From positions 393,099 to 457,098 of the forward strand of contig NW_027136968.1 of the NCBI RefSeq assembly GCF_040869045.1: 64,000 nucleotides of DNA, written 5' to 3'. Source of the DNA: Eurosta solidaginis (lineage: Eukaryota > Arthropoda > Insecta > Diptera > Tephritidae). The translations under genes and the position numbers were made by a program. Below are positions 53,901 through 64,000 of this stretch, piece by piece (within the stretch, counting starts at the first letter, position 1; every line of letters begins with the position of its first letter). Under the pieces are notes generated by a model. That model saw only the letters and a program-made list of their open reading frames with translations. It made no database searches and was not told where the DNA came from.

Positions 53901-54383
53901 ATAAATAATAGTTTAAAAAAACTAAAAAAACACGCTTTTGGAGCTAACCGAACTAAAAAATAGAAAATAATTTTCAGTTAAAAAGAGTTTATATAACAGT
54001 AGTAGAAAGTCAAACAATCATTTATAGTTAATCACCTCAAAATGAAATTATAATAAAATTTAAGTTATTAACAGAATAATTTAATTCACAGTAAAAAGCG
54101 TGGGTGCATTTGACTACGTTTCATATCTATCCTCTCAGATAATTGCCAATAGAATGATTGTACCATTCAATACCAAGCACCCACGCTTTTTACTGTGAAA
54201 TAAATTATTCTGTTAATAACTTAAATTTTATTATAATTTCATTTTGAGGTGATAACCTATAAAGGATTGTTTGACCTTCTACTACTGTTATATAAACGCC
54301 TTTTAATTGAAAATTATTTTCTATTTTTTGATTCGGTTAGCTATAAAAGCGTGTTTTTTAGTTTTTTTAAATTATTATTTATT
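53901..54383. repeat. large inverted repeat (foldback-type element)
   Basis: The left arm (about 53901-54107) and right arm (54177-54383) are reverse complements over about 200 bases with a few mismatches and small indels, around a 69-base spacer. Arm inner ends read GTAAAAAGCGTGGGTGC and GCACCCACGCTTTTTAC. Arm outer parts contain AAAAACACGCTTTTGGAGC and GCTATAAAAGCGTGTTTTTT. No transposase is encoded. Copy A keeps only the left arm and spacer. Confidence 0.85.
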
Positions 54384-54455
54384 TTTAATTTTTTAGTTCA
54401 AGTAATTTTAAAAGTTTTAGTCAATAGTGACGAAAACTTGAAACACCAGCTGTCC
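54384..54455 (+). other. leader of the LOA-like remnant
   Basis: Short AT-rich sequence between the foldback arm and the first ATG of the LINE remnant. It may be LINE 5' UTR. Confidence 0.4.
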
Positions 54456-55325
54456 ATGGATGAACCCAACCCCACGTCACCGAAAAGGGTCAAGACGCAG
54501 GGAGGCTGGACGCGGTCTTTCGCCGAAATTGCCAAGGGTCGGCAGATCATTGGCATTATAGACGAGAGCAGCGAAGATGGCAGGATCCCGAAACAACAGT
54601 GGAAGTGGATCGAGGCCGCGCTCGCTACGGTGGCCGTTAAGGTTAAGGAAGACAACCCTGGTCCACCGCCATCTTACACCGATGCAGGGTGGTTCCTTGA
54701 CAATGTCAAGCTAATTGCCTTTGGCGACGCCAGGTCGGTAAACCTCTATAGGGCCGCCGTCACGCTGATTGGGGTGGTATATCCGGGCGCGCGCCTCAAG
54801 GTAGTGGAGGCGCGTGATATCCCCTCACAACCAAGGGCTAGAGCCTGGGTTCCAGTGACGCCAACGGACCCAGCTGACATCCTGGAACTGCTCCAGGAGT
54901 ACAACCCGCCACAGGTTTGGAAGTCAACCCGGATAAGACAGAGCTTGTCCTCTTCACGAGGAGGTACAAAGTACCAAATCTTACACCGCCAAGAATTGAT
55001 GGTACTTTCTTAGCGTTTAGCGATCAAGTAAAGTATTTGGGAGTCATTCTGGATAGGAAGCTATTATGGAGTGACCATATAGTGGAGTGATCCGAGAAGA
55101 CAGCAGCAGAGCTGTTCACCTGCAAGAGGGCAATTGGCACCTCCTGGGGATTCTCCCCTGAGGTGACCTACTGGATTTACACAGCCATTTTGCGCCCTAT
55201 TCTTCTTGATGGTGCCTTGGTCTGGTGGCCTGCCCTAGCTAAAAGTACCTATCTTAAAATCCTTCAAAAGGTGCAACGGAGTTCGGAGCTCTGCATTACC
55301 GGGGCTCTCGGTTCCACTCCAGATT
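54456..55325 (+). pseudogene. LOA-like LINE remnant: ORF1 joined to the ORF2 RT end
   Basis: The frame from MDEPNPTSPKRVKTQGG contains TDAGWFLDNVKLIAFGDARS and RARAWVPVTPTDPADILELL, the same DUF4780-like domain as at 29.5 kb but from another family. At about 54915 it jumps, in a different frame, to LEVNPDKTELVLFTRRYKVP, VKYLGVILDRKLLWSDHI and YWIYTAILRPILLDGALVWW. These are the thumb region of a LOA-type RT. The middle of the element, including endonuclease and catalytic RT, is deleted. A TGA at 55088-55090 breaks the RT part. The remnant ends where satellite begins near 55326. Confidence 0.78.
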
Positions 55326-56303
55326 CCGTTAAATACATACATGGATACAAAGATAGATACAGGGCAAGCTAAAAAAAAGCGTGTTAAAAAAGGGCTCCAG
55401 TATGCTCTTTCGTAGATGTGCCATGCATCCACTTCTATTATTAATAAAGGCATGCGTTTTTCGCATTATGTGAAAGGTTTCAAATCTATGGCCATTTGGG
55501 GTGGTCATAAGTTCAATTGACCTTATGTCCGTTAACCTTATGTCACTCCACCATCACATTATTGCACTGTCATCGATCCTTGTTACGTGTGCAAAGTTTC
55601 AATCAAACTTATGGCCATTCAAAGTGGTAATAAGGCCAATTGACCTTATGGCCGTTGACCTTATGTCACCACAGCATCACATTAACGCATTGTCATCGAG
55701 CCTTGATACGTGTGCAAGGTTTTAATCAAACTTATGGCCATTTAAAGTGGTAATAAGTCCAATTGACCTTATGGACGTTGGCCTTATGTCACCACACCAT
55801 CACATTACTGCATTGTCATCGGTCATTGATACGTATGCAAGATTTCAAATTAATCAGGCTTCTAGAAACCTGTGAAAATTAAGCTCAAAAATTCCGTTAC
55901 ATAGATACAGGCCAAGCTAATAAAAGCGTGTTAATAAAGGGATGCGTTTTTCGCATTATGTGCAAGGTTTCAAATCTATGGCCATTTGGGGTGGTCATAA
56001 GTAAGATATTGACCTTATATCCGTTAACTTTATGTCACCCACCATCACATTATTGCATTGCAATCAAGCCTTGATACGTGTGCAAAGTTTCAATCAAACT
56101 TATGGCCATTCAAAGTGGTAAAAAGGCCAATTGACCTTATGGCCGTTCACCTTATGTCACCACACCATCACATTAATGCATTGTCATCGGTCCTTGATAC
56201 GTATGCAAAGTTTCAAATTAATCAGACTTCTAGAAACCGGTGAAAATTAAGCTCAAAAATTCCGTTACATAGATAGAGGCGAAGCTAATAAAAGCGTGTT
56301 AAA
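55326..56303. repeat. 123-bp satellite array, block B2
   Basis: Same monomers and linker as the other blocks, starting in ATAGATACAGGGCAAGC and ending GCTAATAAAAGCGTGTTAA at 56285-56303. The right end then passes into unrelated sequence, so this GCGTGTTAA is a true array border. Confidence 0.88.
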
Positions 56304-57498
56304 AAAATATCAGACGCATATACCCAGAACACATATATATTTGAATTGGCCATTTAGAGACCCATAAAAACTTTTACCGAGATCAAGGGTAATCTAACTG
56401 TAAGTGTTATTGCAGGGGACGACAGATGATCGAATTGCTTTGCGTAGTGAATTTCGAAATCAGTGAATTTTCAGCAAATTTTGGAAATTGCGTATAGTTT
56501 TTTTTATTATTGCCGGTTATAATTAATCTGAGCAGGACAAAATTCCATTGGAAATGCTAATTTAAATTAAAAGTTATGTTTATTAATATATGTATATGGT
56601 TAGGTAATCTACATCATACAACCACAACTTTTGTTTAAATAGAACATTTTGAACTTAGAGCATACATTTTTTTGTCCATATCTTACAAAATATTCAAGGT
56701 TCGATGCGAGCTCAAGGCCAGAACAATAATTTTTAAGACAATTATGGGTTTTTTTAATTTTTCTATAATTGAAAAATTATATATTTTTTTTTTTTTTGAA
56801 TAGTAGGAAGATATTTTTCCGACAACCTGCCATAGCTGGGCAGTTAGATCCATTTCGAAGGGTGCTAAGCCTTCATAATCAATACGCTTTAGGCACGCTA
56901 TGCTAACCATTTAGCGGTGGTTTGTTTGACTGATAAAATGCTACTTCTATTCCTCTTCATCTTACAAACGTAATACACAGGCAATATTATGAATGCAATC
57001 AACACACAAGCACAATGTACTATGTAAATATGTGCACTTGAAGCCTGAGTGTCATTCTCTGTGTTATCGCGTGTGTTACTGTGTTATGAGCATTTACCAG
57101 TTTGAGTGGCATTGCCACTGTATTATAAATTAATCGATAAGAGTTCGTGTGCGTGTCGCACATTACTGAGTGTCAACACAATAACACAGCACAGTGCTGT
57201 GTTACCCAGCCTTATCTCACTGTAGTACTGGAACTAGATCCTCATGGAACTGTACTAAAAAATTCATTGATTTTTCGCATTTTTGCTTTTTTATCCTCTT
57301 TCCTCTTCCTCTCCCCCGCTAGCTTCCGCTTATGGTAATCGTATTACTGAACACGCTTATCCGAAATATTGCGACAAATATAATGAGCTTATTACTATAA
57401 TAAAATAATTTAACAATTGTTTTTTGTTAAACTGTTTTGTTGAAAACAATACTTATATTCAGTAATAATAATAATAAAAGTTAGAAAATAATTAGGCA
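56304..57498. other. unassigned AT-rich sequence
   Basis: No coding frame with recognisable motifs, no RNA gene, no long repeat. There is a poly-T run near 56783. It looks like unique intergenic DNA or an old unrecognised repeat. Confidence 0.5.
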
Positions 57499-57725
57499 GG
57501 TCCTAGGTACTAGTCATCACACTCCTCATTAATCTAGAGCGTTGATCAGACAATTTAATAAAAGCATTGGGCGAGTGAAATTTCTAAAAGACGTAGCATA
57601 ACCTGATTAAGGTTTAGTTGGTCTTCCTTATGACTATCAATAGAAATCTCGCTCGTCCAATGCTTTTATTTAATTGTATTATCAACGCCCTTTATTGATG
57701 AGAAGTGTGATGACTTGTGAGGACC
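57499..57725. mobile_element. MITE-like element with long terminal inverted repeats
   Basis: The first 88 or so bases from GGTCCTAGG and the last 88 ending GAGGACC are reverse complements with about 80 percent identity, around a 50-base centre. Shared blocks include GTCATCACAC and TAAAAGCATTGG with their complements. The unit is 227 bp, noncoding and has no clear target duplication. It fits a nonautonomous DNA transposon of unknown superfamily. Confidence 0.75.
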
Positions 57726-57848
57726 AAATGTTGACATCAAATTTGCCCCACACAACATTATCACGGCAACATAAGGCTGAGCGAAGCCAGCAACACGATC
57801 ACAAAACAGACAGATTATGCCCACATCAAGTCAAGCACACAAATACAT
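57726..57848. other. unassigned short intergenic sequence
   Basis: No feature is recognised between the MITE and the tandem duplication. Confidence 0.5.
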
Positions 57849-58031
57849 AACACAATAAAACAGGGCATACCAACTTCAACAGCATAATCGAACAGCAAGA
57901 CACCCAAGTCATACTACAACCGCAACTACAGCTTCTACACAACACAATAAAACAGGTCATACCAACTTCAAGAGCAACATCAAACAGCAAGACACCGAAG
58001 TCATACTACAACGACAAATACAGCTTCTACA
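57849..58031. repeat. 92-bp tandem duplication
   Basis: AACACAATAAAACAG starts at 57849 and again at 57941; both units end in CAGCTTCTAC. The two copies differ at several positions. The sequence is A/C-rich. Confidence 0.8.
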
Positions 58032-58449
58032 GACACACGACCGATCGTAACAACACCAAAATCATAAACGCATCATCTATAACAAGCCAACCTATTAAAA
58101 CCGCACTGCGTTTTTTTAGCGCACGCAAACAACCGTCGTTTTTTGCTCTAACCCAAATAAGCATGCGTTGCGACAATGTAAAGCATGTGTGCAAACGTCA
58201 AATCTAAATGTCTCGCAGAACAAAAATTGGAAATCAAGTCAGGTTTTCACGCATCAAGTTCAATTTGGGTTGCTCTCATACAAGTTCTATGTGCATGAGA
58301 TATTTTTGACAGAAAATGACTTGCGTGCGTTTATATTAGGTTGGCTTGTAATAGGGCGAACACAGCAGGACAGCATTCAGTCAGCACGGAGCTGTTGCAG
58401 CAAGCGGATCTAAACAGAAGTCTAATTGCTCGCAAATAAGTTTTAACTA
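58032..58449. other. unassigned sequence
   Basis: No supported gene. An 81-codon frame exists here, without motifs or a family match I can recognise. Confidence 0.5.
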
Positions 58450-58585
58450 ATGGTGGGATTATTTTCGAATTATATCCGAATAAATTTATTCGTTTCAAAT
58501 AATTCGAATAATATTTATTCGAACTCTTTATTCGTTTATTCCTTTCCCTTTATTCGAATTCCTTTCCTTATTATTCGAATTGTGC
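58450..58585. repeat. ATTCGAAT-rich low-complexity patch
   Basis: The palindromic word ATTCGAAT and its halves (TTATTCG, ATTCGAA) recur about ten times in 135 bases. The patch lies just outside the CsRn1-like element. Confidence 0.75.
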
Positions 58586-58607
58586 GTAGTACGCATATGT
58601 ATGTATA

Positions 58608-58956
58608 TGTAGCGGATTTGATTCTGCAACTTACCAAATGTTCGGATGCCAAATCAATTGTTAAGTAATAATGCGTTTGATTATATTTATTTAGTTATAA
58701 AGAGATCACAGCTAGGTTATATTATGCAAATACTTATTTGCATTTAGCTGGGGAATGAGTAGCTTCTTTAAATTGTGTCCATCTCTGATGAATGTTCGCC
58801 AATAAGAGAGCGAGAGAACGGAGTTAAGGTACCGAACAGTGATTTTAATTTTCAGTGTCAAGGGCACGGCGAATTAAATCAGCTGTTGAGGTATTACATT
58901 GAATTAGACCATTAGGCTGATATCACATGCGCAATTGTAGAGCGAAAGTCGCTACA
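58608..58956 (-). repeat. 3' LTR of the CsRn1-like element
   Basis: 349 bp, about 4 percent different from the other LTR. It is the downstream LTR in the element's own (minus) orientation. The TATA before it is half of the target duplication. Confidence 0.92.
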
Positions 58957-59103
58957 CACTCCCTTTGTTTAAAAAAAATATCTTGTGATATTTAGTAATA
59001 TAAATTAATCATGTGATGACAATGCAAAGATTTTGAAAAATAAACAATGTTTAAATTTGGTTATCTAATGTTTAGCAAGAATATGAAGTTTATAGTTAAG
59101 TAA

Positions 59104-62038
59104 CTAGTTTTTAAATGAAACAACTGCAGACGCCAAAGTATGAGAGGATGTGTTTGAAATTTGTAGGTTTTCATCTGCAACATAAACTGGCTTTAGTCTG
59201 TCGACTGATATTGCGTTATGTTTTCCTTTATAATTCACTATGAAATATTTATCATGGCGTGAAATGACTCGAAAAGGTCTCTCGTAGGTTGGCGAGAACG
59301 ATATCTCGATGTGGTCGTTTCGTATTAAGACGTGTGAGCAGGTATCGAGTTACTTAAAATAAAAAGTAGAGCGCTGGCCGTGACGTGACATTTCGGCGGG
59401 CGCCAAAGTTTTGGAAAAGTTCTTTAAAGAGCATAAGAGCTCGCTAGTTGAAATTTTAGAGTTAGATGGTAGGCGTATCGGCTCACCGTACACAAGCTCG
59501 GCAGGAGTTGTTGCTATGTCCCCTTTCCAGGCCGCACGAAGGCCAAGTAATACCACGGGTGGAGCGTCGTACTACGATTCGTTGTGGCATAAAAGTGCTG
59601 ACTTAAGTTGTCAATGGAGATGTTCAACTAAGCCATCGGATTGTGGATGATACGGTGTTGTTCTTAAGTGCTTGATTCCAAAAACTTGCGACAGTGTTTG
59701 AAATAGCTTGGATTCAAACTGCCGGCCTTGGTCGGAGGTAATTCTTCTGGGAACTACATATCTCGCAATCCAATTATGTATGAGTTCGCGTGCTACTGTC
59801 TCTGCGGTTCCGTTTTCCAAAGGCACCGCTTCTGGAAATCTTGTAAAGCGGTCGACTATAGTTAGACACAGATTGAAGCCGCGTGACGACGGCAGATATA
59901 CCAAGTCTATGTGGATATGTTCAAAGCGTTGCGAAGTTGGTTGGAAGGTTCCTATCGGCGAAAACACATGACGTTGTATTTTGTTGCGCTGGCAGTTGAT
60001 ACACGCTTTGGCCCACGTACGGCAATCTTTGTTCAACGAAGGCCACACGTAGCGCTGACTAACGAGTTTTTGGGACGATTTGATTCCAGGATAAGCGAGA
60101 GAGTGAAGCGCATCAAAGATGCTTTTCCTCAAAGGCATAGAAACGTATGGTCTGACAGTACCCGTTGATACGTCGCAGTATAATGTAGGCTCGTTTGCCT
60201 CAATACGCAGCTTCTGTAGGTTTAAAGTGGTGTCGGAATTGTTAATTAGACGTTGGAGTTCTATGTCTGTCTGCTGTGCATCTGCGAGCTGACTTATGGA
60301 GATGGTAGGTGAGATGGCTTATACACGCGAAAGGGTATCGGCTACTGCATTATCACGCCCTGAGAGATGTCTGATATCAGACGTGAACTGGCCTATAAAA
60401 TCCAGCGTTCTAAACTGTAATGGTGAAGGCCTCTCTGTACGTTGCTGAAACGCATGTTGTAGTGGTTTGCGATCCGTATAAATGATGACGGAACGGCCTT
60501 CGAAAATATGACGAAATTGATTCACCGCCTCGTAAACTGCATGTAACTCGCGGTCGTACGTTGACAGCTTTTGAATAGATGGCGTCATTTTTCTGCTGAA
60601 GAATGCTAACGGTTGCCAATTTTTACCGACAAGTTGCTGCAAACTGCTCCTACCCCGTAGTCTGATGCGTCTGTAAATATGGCCCACTGTGCTGTTACGT
60701 TTGGGTGTGATAAAAGGGTGGCTTCTGCAAGAGCGCTTTTCGCTTGCTGAAATGCAGTTTTTCGTTCCCCGGTCCAGTCAATCTTTAGGGAGCTTTTCAC
60801 GTTCGGCCCTTCCAATAGTTTGTTAAGTGGTGCAAGAATCTCCGCGGCATTTTTTATAAACTTCCTCTAAAAATTTATTGTTCCAAGGAATCAACCTTTT
60901 CAGTTAATGGCTTGATGCCATGCCTGTTTACCGTATGACCCAAAAAACGAACTTCAGTCTTTCCAAAAACAGATTTCGAAGGGTTGATAACAAGGCCATA
61001 ATCTTGAAGTCGTTGAAATAAAATCTCTCAAATGCGCCGTCTCGTTGTTTGACGCAACAAGTATGCCGTCAATATAAGAAAAAATATATGGTAGATCGCG
61101 TTTCACCTCGTCGATGAACCTTTGAAAGGTTTGGGCGGTGTTCCGAAGTCCAAACGTCATGTAGGGGAATTCGAAAAGCCCGAAAGGTGTAATAATGGCG
61201 GTTTTGCGGTGCCACTGGGATCTGGTTGAAAGCACGTACTAGATCGATAGTCGAAAATATTTATTTACCACTGAGGGTTGCCTAAAATCTTCCAAGTAGC
61301 GTACTGGGTACTTATCAGGAACAATGCGCGCATTGAGACCACGGTAGTCTCCACAAGTTCGCCATTCGCCAGAACGTTTAGGTTGTAGATGTAGTGCTGA
61401 TGACTAGGGGCTATTTGAAGATCGTGCAATATCTAGTTTTATCATTTTGTTGAACTCTTCGCGAGCGATGTTAAGCTTATCTGGGGCAAGTCGGCGAGCC
61501 TTGCTTGTTACTGGAGGTCCTTTTGTAGTTTGAATATGGTGCTGTGTAGCATGCTTCTTAGGTTTATTGACACCAACAGGTTTAGTGATTTCAGGGTACC
61601 TACTCAGCAATCTGTGAAAAATTGTATCGCCGTGGATTGCTTTAATCGATGAAGTGCCGAATGCGCTGGCAAAAGACGCAGGCGATGTAAACCCTGTAAC
61701 TCCATCACGCAAACATTTTTGCTTAAGGTCGACAAGTAAGTCAAAGTGACTCTACAAATCTGCCCCGATAATGGGGTTCGTTACATCCGCAACGATAAAG
61801 TTCCATGTCAATTCGCGTCTAAGGCCAATATTTAATGAAATTTATTTGGTGCCGTAAGTGTGAATCACCGTACCATTTGCTGCGTGGAGCTGGTAGTTGA
61901 CTGGAGGTAATTGGGTTCTCAACCGCGACCTAGAAAATACGGACAGATCGGAACCTGTGTTCACCAAATATGACGTACCAGAGGTGCGATCTTTAATAAA
62001 AAGGCGGCGAGAGTCGGGTAGTGAATCACTATCACCCA
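59104..62038 (-). pseudogene. CsRn1-like pol: protease, RT, RNase H, integrase
   Basis: On the minus strand the protease reads SYLVNTGSDLSVFSRSRL: the catalytic Asp of the DTG box is Asn. RT has KARRLAPDKLNIAREEFNKM, EWRTCGDYRGLNARIVPDKY, FGLFEFPYMTFGLRNTAQTF and SYIDGILVAS, where the usual YIDD is YIDG. RNase H follows: WAIFTDASDYGVGAV, STYDRELHAVYEAVNQFRHI, YTDRKPLQHAF. Integrase has ACINCQRNK, HIDLVYLPSS, RITSDQGRQFESKLFQ and DGLVEHLH, so its DDE set is present, then a TGA at 59611-59613. The C-terminus RVISRHDKYFIVNYKGKHNA and SVDRLKPVYV is the GPY/F-type end. Multiple shifts and stops inactivate it. Confidence 0.87.
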
Positions 62039-62837
62039 TTAGTGATTCTCTTTCGCATTTCCCGAAAACTTACAGCCCTCAGTACAGCGTTTAGCATCTT
62101 TGCCAAACTTTTCATGGTAATAGCAAATTCCTTTCGAATTTAGTTTGCGAACTTTTGAAAAACTACGTGACCTATGTCGAGGTTGGTATTGTTTTCGGCT
62201 GCTTCGCTTAGACCGTTTATTGTTAATAGTAGTAGTCAAAGTGGCCACTTGTTTAGTTAAATCTGACATTTGCGTCCTCACGTCCGTAGTACTTGAGGAA
62301 ATCGCAGCTGTCTGCCTATTCTGAAGAATTTCGTGCAATTTGTCAGCGCTGGCACCTAGCTCGTCTAACGAAGCGGTGGTTTGTAGTGCAAGCATGGCGC
62401 GCGTGTCTCTATGGAGCGCTGGCAACCACTTTGCTTTAATGACGTCTTCACCAACTCCGGTTACCAAAGATTTGAGGTGGCGCAAAATTGAGAGGGCCTC
62501 TCTCTCGCCGATGTCTTCGCCATCCAGCAATTGTTGCAGCTTTGCCTCCATGGATTTTGAAAAACGCGTTATGAGCGCCGTTTTAAGGGGTGAGTACGGA
62601 TTTACCGACGGTGGTGCGACAATTATGTCCTCCTTTTCTGCTGGCGTAGCGGCCATCAATTACCGAAATTGCATGGTAAAATTTGTCTACTTCTTTCGAA
62701 ACATTTAAAATAATAAATTGAGCTTCGATTTGGGCAAACCAAAGAGATGGCTTATCAGGATTAAATTGAATTTGCCTCACTACAGATTGAGCAAATATAG
62801 GCTTGAGTTCAGGCGCAGTGTTCTCCGAATTAGTCAT
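62039..62837 (-). pseudogene. CsRn1-like gag
   Basis: The frame starts MTNSENTAPELKPIF at 62837. After LWFAQIEAQFIILNV and HAISVIDG it shifts near 62640 to MAATPAEKEDIIVAPPSVNP, then SLVTGVGEDVIKAKWLPALH and a basic region rich in R and S. The C-terminus has CYYHEKFGKDAKRCTEGCKF, the C-H-C-C knuckle typical of CsRn1-clade Gag instead of the usual CCHC. The TGA at about 62041 ends it just before the protease. One frameshift makes it a pseudogene. Confidence 0.83.
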
Positions 62838-63040
62838 GTTGGTTTTGTACGTAAAAAAATATCAAATCGAGATGAAAAATTAGCAAAATGAAGTGTGCGT
62901 TGTTTTTCATACGATTATTGTGCAAATTTGTAGTTATGCATAAATACGAAGCAACGTGCTCTTTACCGGGTGGCAATGTGATGGTTTCGCAAACGATGAT
63001 GATAGTAAGTCGCAAAATTACTGCTTGCGAAACAATTCTT

Positions 63041-63054
63041 CGTCGGGGTCACCA
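63041..63054 (-). promoter_or_regulatory. tRNA-Trp primer-binding site
   Basis: The minus strand reads TGGTGACCCCGACG, one base from the end of the 5' LTR. It is complementary to the 3' end of animal tRNA-Trp (CGTCGGGGTCACCA). This is the usual primer of CsRn1-clade elements and starts minus-strand DNA synthesis. Confidence 0.82.
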
Positions 63055-63055
63055 A

Positions 63056-63406
63056 TGTAGCGGAATGGTTTCTGCAACTTACCAAATGTTCGGATGCCAA
63101 ATCAATTGTTAATTAGTAATGCGTTTGATTATATTTATTTAGTTATAAAAAGATCACAGCTAGGTTATATTATGCAAATACTTATTTGCATTTAGCTGGG
63201 GAATGAGTAGCTTTTTTAAATTGTGTCCATCTCTGATGAATGTTCGCCAATAAGAGAGCGAGAGAACGTAGTTAATGTACCGAACAGTGATTTTAGTTTT
63301 TCAGTGTCAAGGGGCGCGGCGAATTAAATCAGCTGTTGAGGTATTACATTGAATTAGACAATTAGGCTGACTTCACATGCGCAATTGTAGAGCGAAATTC
63401 GCTACA
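63056..63406 (-). repeat. 5' LTR of the CsRn1-like element
   Basis: 351 bp, TGTAGCGGAATGG to ATTCGCTACA as seen on the plus strand. It holds the element's promoter in the minus orientation. TATA at 63407-63410 is the second half of the target duplication. Confidence 0.92.
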
Positions 63407-64000
63407 TATACATACATATATTTATGGGCTTAGGTACACACGCTATCAACAAAAACAAGGTGGTATTCTCATTTTGTATTTTTCAATAGCATCGTTTTTA
63501 TGAATAAATTACGCGATTCATGATATAAAAGGATAATGCTGGCTAATATTTATTGTTAACGACATTTCCAAGCGCGGCATTTAAAGAAATACAAAGGCCA
63601 TATACATAACAGATTAAAAACCCCCAACTAAGAACCGAAGGAAAAGTTTGCCTGAATATGTCTATCAACGTATATGCAAATGTAAGTCTTAGAGTTACCT
63701 ACTGTATGTATGTATGGTCGTAGGACTGTGGTTAGTCAGTAGCAGTAGTTAGGTCAGTAAGTAGCAGGTAGAATACACGAGTATATGTATGTACACATAA
63801 AATTATTGGAAAAACCAAAAGATTTAAAAAGAAAAGAATTTCGCACCGCAAGTTAGAATGGTCAGCTAGTCCCAAGCATCAACAAAATGAAATGAAAAAT
63901 AGACATAATACTCACACTATCAGTAAAAGTAGGTGTGATTTTTATTTCATATCACCCCTTGCGCAGTTTCTTGAATTTACCTACTTAGTATATATAGGAG
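63407..64000. other. unassigned AT-rich sequence to the window edge
   Basis: No coding frame with motifs, no RNA gene and no repeat unit beyond short TATG/CATA runs is seen. It is probably intergenic DNA flanking the LTR element. Confidence 0.5.

Larger units (their letters stand above)
37209..54172. repeat. segmental duplication, copy B
   Basis: Direct-oriented counterpart of 15312-27540. It is longer because its satellite block is larger (41896-46398 against 18839-20638), it keeps 40.93-41.89 kb, and it carries a 3.2-kb LINE at 49480-52676. It also has the 187-bp insertion at 38798-38984. It lacks the 1.7-kb block of copy A. By eye most shared segments differ at a few percent of positions. 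Confidence 0.85.
58608..63406 (-). mobile_element. CsRn1-like Ty3/gypsy retrotransposon with both LTRs
   Basis: LTRs at 58608-58956 and 63056-63406 both run TGTAGCGGA to TCGCTACA. TATA flanks the element on both sides (58604-58607 and 63407-63410), a 4-bp target duplication. On the minus strand the order is LTR, tRNA-Trp primer-binding site, gag, protease, RT, RNase H, integrase, LTR. A Trp-type primer site and an unusual C-H-C-C Gag knuckle mark the CsRn1 clade. By eye the LTRs differ by about 15 substitutions and two 1-base indels, so the insertion is not very recent. Several catalytic residues are mutated. Confidence 0.9.

Noticed and set aside
1..64000. tRNA, rRNA or snRNA genes
   Set aside because: I looked for the TTCRANNC box with a cloverleaf and for conserved rRNA blocks on both strands and found none; the only tRNA-like match is the primer-binding site at 63041-63054.

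Overview
The window looks like repeat-dense nuclear DNA of a brachyceran fly, most likely an acalyptrate such as a tephritid. The evidence is insect-type transposons of many families, an AT-rich background, and pieces of a fly-like Rpn1 (PSMD2) proteasome gene. I see no intact host gene, no RNA gene, and no bacterial-style operon. The species is not determined.

Left part (1-13.7 kb): a piggyBac-type element (1-536) sits at a TTAA inside a decayed BEL/Pao retrotransposon (541-2945). That element is in turn interrupted by a truncated R1-clade LINE (2946-5971) bounded by an 18-bp direct repeat. A second, longer copy of the same LINE follows (about 5990-11003), with ORF1, a TAATG stop-start junction and ORF2. 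Unassigned sequence fills 11.0-13.7 kb.

Middle part (13.7-56.3 kb): a minus-strand Rpn1 pseudogene opens a large direct segmental duplication. Copy A is about 15.31-27.54 kb and copy B about 37.21-54.17 kb. Both carry, in order: the Rpn1 N-terminal pseudogene, a BEL/Pao-like gag-protease fragment, a 123-bp satellite, an RTE-like LINE remnant, a composite element with 130-bp tandem repeats, and a foldback-type repeat. Between the copies lies a Ty3/gypsy element (28.05-37.2 kb) split inside its reverse transcriptase by a nearly full-length LOA-type LINE (28221-33823) with a 13-bp target duplication. Each copy gained its own later insertions. Two unrelated LINEs landed at almost the same base of the 130-bp repeat, one in A and one in B. 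Copy A alone has a 1.7-kb block with a 129-bp satellite. Copy B alone has a 187-bp SINE-like insertion.

Right part (56.3-64 kb): a small MITE (57499-57725), a 92-bp tandem duplication, an ATTCGAAT-rich patch, and a complete but mutated CsRn1-like Ty3/gypsy element on the minus strand (58608-63406). That element has two LTRs, a TATA target duplication and a tRNA-Trp primer-binding site.

The genes here are parts of mobile elements rather than a cooperating pathway. The only long undamaged element reading frame is ORF1 of the LOA-type LINE (28595-30199). The most interesting signal is structural. The termini of the 123-bp satellite arrays match the arms of the foldback repeat, which suggests that a transposon seeded the satellite.
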